A stretch of DNA of 64,000 bases from NCBI GenBank assembly GCA_005223085.1, contig NJBP01000002.1:10902-74901 (forward strand). The letters run 5' to 3'. This DNA comes from Candidatus Aerophobetes bacterium Ae_b3b. GTDB lineage: Bacteria; Aerophobota; Aerophobia; Aerophobales; AE-B3A. The notes beneath the pieces were generated by a model. That model worked only from the letters and a program-made list of their open reading frames with translations. It did no database searches and had not been told where the DNA came from. A program made the translations under genes and the position numbers. Positions 61,362 through 64,000 of this stretch are shown in pieces (within the stretch, counting starts at the first letter, position 1; each line of letters begins with the position of its first letter).

Positions 61362-62627
61362 ATGATAATGCAGTCAGTCACCCTCCGAATTAACAATATT
61401 GCCTGTCGCTATGACGCCGCAAATGTTTTAGAGAATATTGATTTTTCAGCTAAGGGAGGTGATTTTATAGGAGTTGTAGGACCAAATGCCTCTGGCAAAT
61501 CAACTTTGCTTAAGAGTATCAGTAAGGTATTAAAGCCGCATACGGGGGTGGTCCTTCTGAATGAAAGGGATGTCCACACTTTAAAGAGTGCTGAGATAGC
61601 CAAAAATTTAGCGGTGGTCCCTCAGGAATCTGTGATTAGTTTTGCCTTTACAGCATTGGAAGTCGTTCTTATGGGAAGGACTCCTCATCTTAATAGATTT
61701 GAAATGGAAAGCACGCAAGATCTCATCATTGCCCAAAAATCGATGGAGCTAACTAATACCTGGTACCTTGCCGAAAGACCTATTGATACGTTAAGTGGGG
61801 GCGAAAAACAAAGGATTATTATTGCCAGGGCTCTTACTCAGGAGCCTAGAGTTCTTTTGCTTGATGAGCCAACAGATCATCTGGACATAAACCACCAGAT
61901 AGAGATATTGGACCTCATTAAGAGATTGAGTAAAGAAAAGGAAATGGTGGTCATAGGTGTTTTCCATGATCTCAATATTGTCTCACAGTATTGCGACAGA
62001 TTGATCCTGCTTCACAAAGGGAGGATATTTGCCGCCGGTGGAGCAGGAGATGTTCTTACTGGAGAAAACATAGAAAAGGTATATGGAGTAAAAGTTACTG
62101 TTAAACAGGATGATATTTCAGGTAAATTGCTTATTCATCCTCAAAGAAAAAGGATGATTAAAGAAGCTAAGGCCAAAGTCCATGTAATAGCAGGTTCTGG
62201 TAGTGCAGTCTCATTAATGAACGAGTTGGTGGATAATGGTTATAATGTTAGTCTGGGTGTAATAAATATAGGAGACTCTGATTATGTTGCTGCAAAGGCT
62301 TTAGAACTAGACATTGTTGAAGAAAAGCCTTTTTGCCCTATAGGCGAGAAAAATTATGAGAAAAATCTTGAATTAATTAAGCAAGCAGATTATGTGATAT
62401 TAACAAATATACCCATCGGGTTTGCCAACATAAAGAATCTAAAGGCAGCCGGAGAGGCTCAAAATTTGATCATTGTAGAAAAAGAACCAATTGAGAAAAG
62501 AGATTATACTGAAGGAGAAGCAACCAAGCTTTACCATGAGTTAAAAGCCAATGCTACTCTGGTGAAAAATTCGCATGGTGTCCTGGACACGTTAAAGTCA
62601 ATGGAAAGTGGGGTTAATTATGAGTAA
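61362..62627 (+). CDS. btuD: BtuD-type ATPase with C-terminal extension domain
   Basis: 421 residues. The ABC ATPase occupies about 1-255: Walker A VVGPNASGKSTLL, signature LSGGEKQRIIIARAL, Walker B VLLLDEPTDHLD. The remaining 165 residues form a separate Rossmann-like domain (VHVIAGSGSAVSLMNELV, LGVINIGDSDYVAAKAL, ADYVILTNIPIGFANIKNL). A similar extension occurs in some archaeal BtuD proteins; its role is not known to me. It may sense a nucleotide or corrinoid intermediate. Confidence 0.92.
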   Translation: MIMQSVTLRINNIACRYDAANVLENIDFSAKGGDFIGVVGPNASGKSTLLKSISKVLKPHTGVVLLNERDVHTLKSAEIAKNLAVVPQESVISFAFTALEVVLMGRTPHLNRFEMESTQDLIIAQKSMELTNTWYLAERPIDTLSGGEKQRIIIARALTQEPRVLLLDEPTDHLDINHQIEILDLIKRLSKEKEMVVIGVFHDLNIVSQYCDRLILLHKGRIFAAGGAGDVLTGENIEKVYGVKVTVKQDDISGKLLIHPQRKRMIKEAKAKVHVIAGSGSAVSLMNELVDNGYNVSLGVINIGDSDYVAAKALELDIVEEKPFCPIGEKNYEKNLELIKQADYVILTNIPIGFANIKNLKAAGEAQNLIIVEKEPIEKRDYTEGEATKLYHELKANATLVKNSHGVLDTLKSMESGVNYE

Positions 62628-62662
62628 AAGGCAAAGATTCTCGCTAAGGGAGTAGTATTAAG

Positions 62663-63739
62663 ATGAAAAGCAGTAGCTATTTCCATGGGGGTAATCACAG
62701 GGAAGTAGCAAGAAGATATGGCCTCTCACCAAATGAGATTCTCGATTTTAGTGCCAACATAAATCCCTGGGCAAACTCCCTGGAGATAGAAAAGATAGTG
62801 AGAGCCAATTTAAAGGAGATTTACCATTATCCTGATCCTCAATGTGCAGAGTTAATCAAACAGATTAGCCAGTATTTAGGTGTTGATAGAGAAAATATTC
62901 TGGCTGGCAATGGGTCAACGGAACTTATATATCTGGCAGCTCGTGCTCTCCTGCCCCGAAGAGCTCTCATCTTTGCCCCCACTTTCTTCGAATATGAGCG
63001 GGCCTTAAAAGCATGCGGAGGAGAGCCAAAATTCTTATTCCTTAAAGAAAGCCAGGGGTTTTCTGTCAACATCCAAAAAATCATCGAGGCGATAAAAGAT
63101 GTTGAGGCTGTTTTTATCTGCAACCCTAATAACCCTACCGGTACTTTTTTTCCCGAAGAGGAGCTGCTTGAGCTGGTAAAGATAACTGAAGAAAGGAAGA
63201 TAACCCTTATTTTAGATGAAAGCTATCTTGATTTTAAACATTCCGGGGAAAGTCTGGTAAAAGAAGCACAGAATAGCAATCACCTTCTTGTCTTAAGATC
63301 GTTCACTAAATTTTTTGCCCTGGCCGGTTTGAGACTTGGCTGTGGGGTTGGAGGCAGGCATTTAATTGAAAAATTGGTTGGTTTAAAAGAACCCTGGACA
63401 GTCAACTGTTTAGCCCAGGCTGTCGGTGCCTATCTTTTGAGGGCTCAGCAGAAAATAAAAGAAATACGAGAAGCTGTAAATAAAGAAACAGAATTTTTAT
63501 TTGGCCAGCTTTCGCGAATTGGAGGCCTGAAGCCCTATTCTCCAGAGGCTAACTTCATTCTGGTCAGGATAGAAACAGACCTTTCTTCAACAAAGCTCCA
63601 GGAGGATTTGGCCAAAAAGGGTATTCTTATCCGGGATTGTAGCAATTTTGCTGGCCTTAATGATAAATTTTTTAGGATTGCAGTTAGAAAAAGAGAAGAA
63701 AACTTGAGATTAATTGACAGTCTTAAAGAAGCGATCTGA
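62663..63739 (+). CDS. cobD: L-threonine-O-3-phosphate decarboxylase
   Basis: 358 residues, PLP fold type I related to histidinol-phosphate aminotransferase. FHGGNHREVARRYGLSPNEI and DFSANINPWANS are typical of CobD. The Schiff-base Lys is in RSFTKFFALAGLRLG. It makes aminopropanol phosphate for CbiB. HisC is the alternative, but the operon and N-terminus favour CobD. Last gene of the operon. Confidence 0.93.
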   Translation: MKSSSYFHGGNHREVARRYGLSPNEILDFSANINPWANSLEIEKIVRANLKEIYHYPDPQCAELIKQISQYLGVDRENILAGNGSTELIYLAARALLPRRALIFAPTFFEYERALKACGGEPKFLFLKESQGFSVNIQKIIEAIKDVEAVFICNPNNPTGTFFPEEELLELVKITEERKITLILDESYLDFKHSGESLVKEAQNSNHLLVLRSFTKFFALAGLRLGCGVGGRHLIEKLVGLKEPWTVNCLAQAVGAYLLRAQQKIKEIREAVNKETEFLFGQLSRIGGLKPYSPEANFILVRIETDLSSTKLQEDLAKKGILIRDCSNFAGLNDKFFRIAVRKREENLRLIDSLKEAI

Positions 63740-63741
63740 GG

Positions 63742-63779
63742 CTTAAAGCCTGGGACCTTCACTTACCATAAGCTTTAAG
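63742..63779. terminator. Possible bidirectional terminator
   Basis: Perfect 8-bp inverted repeat CTTAAAGC (63742-63749) and GCTTTAAG (63772-63779) between the convergent cobD and glutamate dehydrogenase genes, overlapping the latter's stop. The loop is long (22 bases) and there is no strong T-tract. Confidence 0.35.
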
Positions 63780-64000
63780 GATAAAGACCTCTGAGGCGCG
63801 TAGCTTCTGCTACTCTTTTTACTGCTACCATAAGGGCAGCAGTCCTCATATCTACCTTTTCTTGAAGAGAGACATCAAGCACTCTGTGAAAAGCTCGGGT
63901 CATAATATCTCTTAGCTTTAAATTAACTTCTCTTTCACTCCAGAAATACCCCTGCATTGCCTGAACCCATTCAAAATAAGATACAGTGACTCCTCCGGCA
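63775..64000 (-). CDS. Glutamate dehydrogenase, C-terminal part (runs off right edge)
   Basis: The minus-strand frame is open from base 64000 and ends at TAA 63775. It reads AGGVTVSYFEWVQAMQGYFW, then DMRTAALMVAVKRVAEATRL and RGLYP. This is the C-terminus of Glu/Leu/Phe/Val dehydrogenases; SYFEWVQ and the final RG-YP favour glutamate dehydrogenase. It interconverts glutamate and 2-oxoglutarate. The rest lies outside the window. Confidence 0.93.
   Translation of the reverse strand, partial: AGGVTVSYFEWVQAMQGYFWSEREVNLKLRDIMTRAFHRVLDVSLQEKVDMRTAALMVAVKRVAEATRLRGLYP

Noticed and set aside
1-64000. CRISPR arrays, prophage or integrative elements
   Set aside because: No regularly spaced repeats, cas genes, integrase, phage structural genes or tRNA-flanked attachment sites were seen.

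Overview
The window looks like chromosomal DNA of an anaerobic, Gram-negative (two-membrane) bacterium of moderate, slightly AT-leaning composition. A TonB-dependent outer-membrane receptor with its own TonB shows the outer membrane. An ASKHA activator of corrinoid proteins, a pterin-type methyltransferase, a homocysteine methyltransferase, a B12-binding radical SAM protein and a full cobamide-salvage set point to anaerobic, B12-dependent C1 chemistry. I cannot assign a phylum from sequence alone; an uncultured candidate lineage is plausible. No rRNA, tRNA, CRISPR array or intact insertion sequence was seen.

Region 1 (1-20.9 kb, almost all minus strand) is a catabolic island. It holds three CUT1-type sugar ABC transporter sets, of which the first is cut by the window edge. 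Only one ATPase (13613-14734) is present, and it may serve all three. Interleaved are two sulfatase-like proteins, a type I phosphodiesterase-like protein, an iron alcohol dehydrogenase and an aldo/keto reductase. An IclR regulator closes the island. All three alkaline-phosphatase-superfamily enzymes appear to carry Thr at the nucleophile position. Three of the transporter operons start with a recurring structured leader, and a fourth copy lies between the iclR and aldo/keto reductase genes. Remnants of binding-protein genes and of an IS200-type transposase show decay in this island.

Region 2 (21-30.8 kb) is housekeeping: a GAF-ANTAR regulator, nadE, a HIT hydrolase, dnaA with DnaA boxes on both sides and a probable oriC unwinding site, thioredoxin, the ASKHA activator, then yicC-gmk-rpoZ, folK and a MazF/RHH toxin-antitoxin pair. 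The rpoZ gene seems to begin with CTG.

Region 3 (31-45 kb) holds a glyoxylate-type aminotransferase facing a glycolate oxidase-like FAD enzyme; a minus-strand operon fmdB-like / argH / lysA-dapF fusion / dapA / PIN / yjbQ; a LarA-family racemase; and a sugar operon (zinc dehydrogenase, epimerase, FGGY kinase).

Region 4 (45-64 kb) is B12 acquisition and use. One cobalamin riboswitch with a terminator controls btuB-tonB-TPR on the minus strand. Another controls the plus-strand operon cobU-cobT-cobS-AsnB-like-DUF71-cbiB-btuF-btuC-btuD-cobD. Between them sit the methyltransferases that would use the cofactor. A glutamate dehydrogenase runs off the right end. Palindromic CATTGCGAG-type repeats are scattered here; one pair flanks a GIY-YIG nuclease gene.
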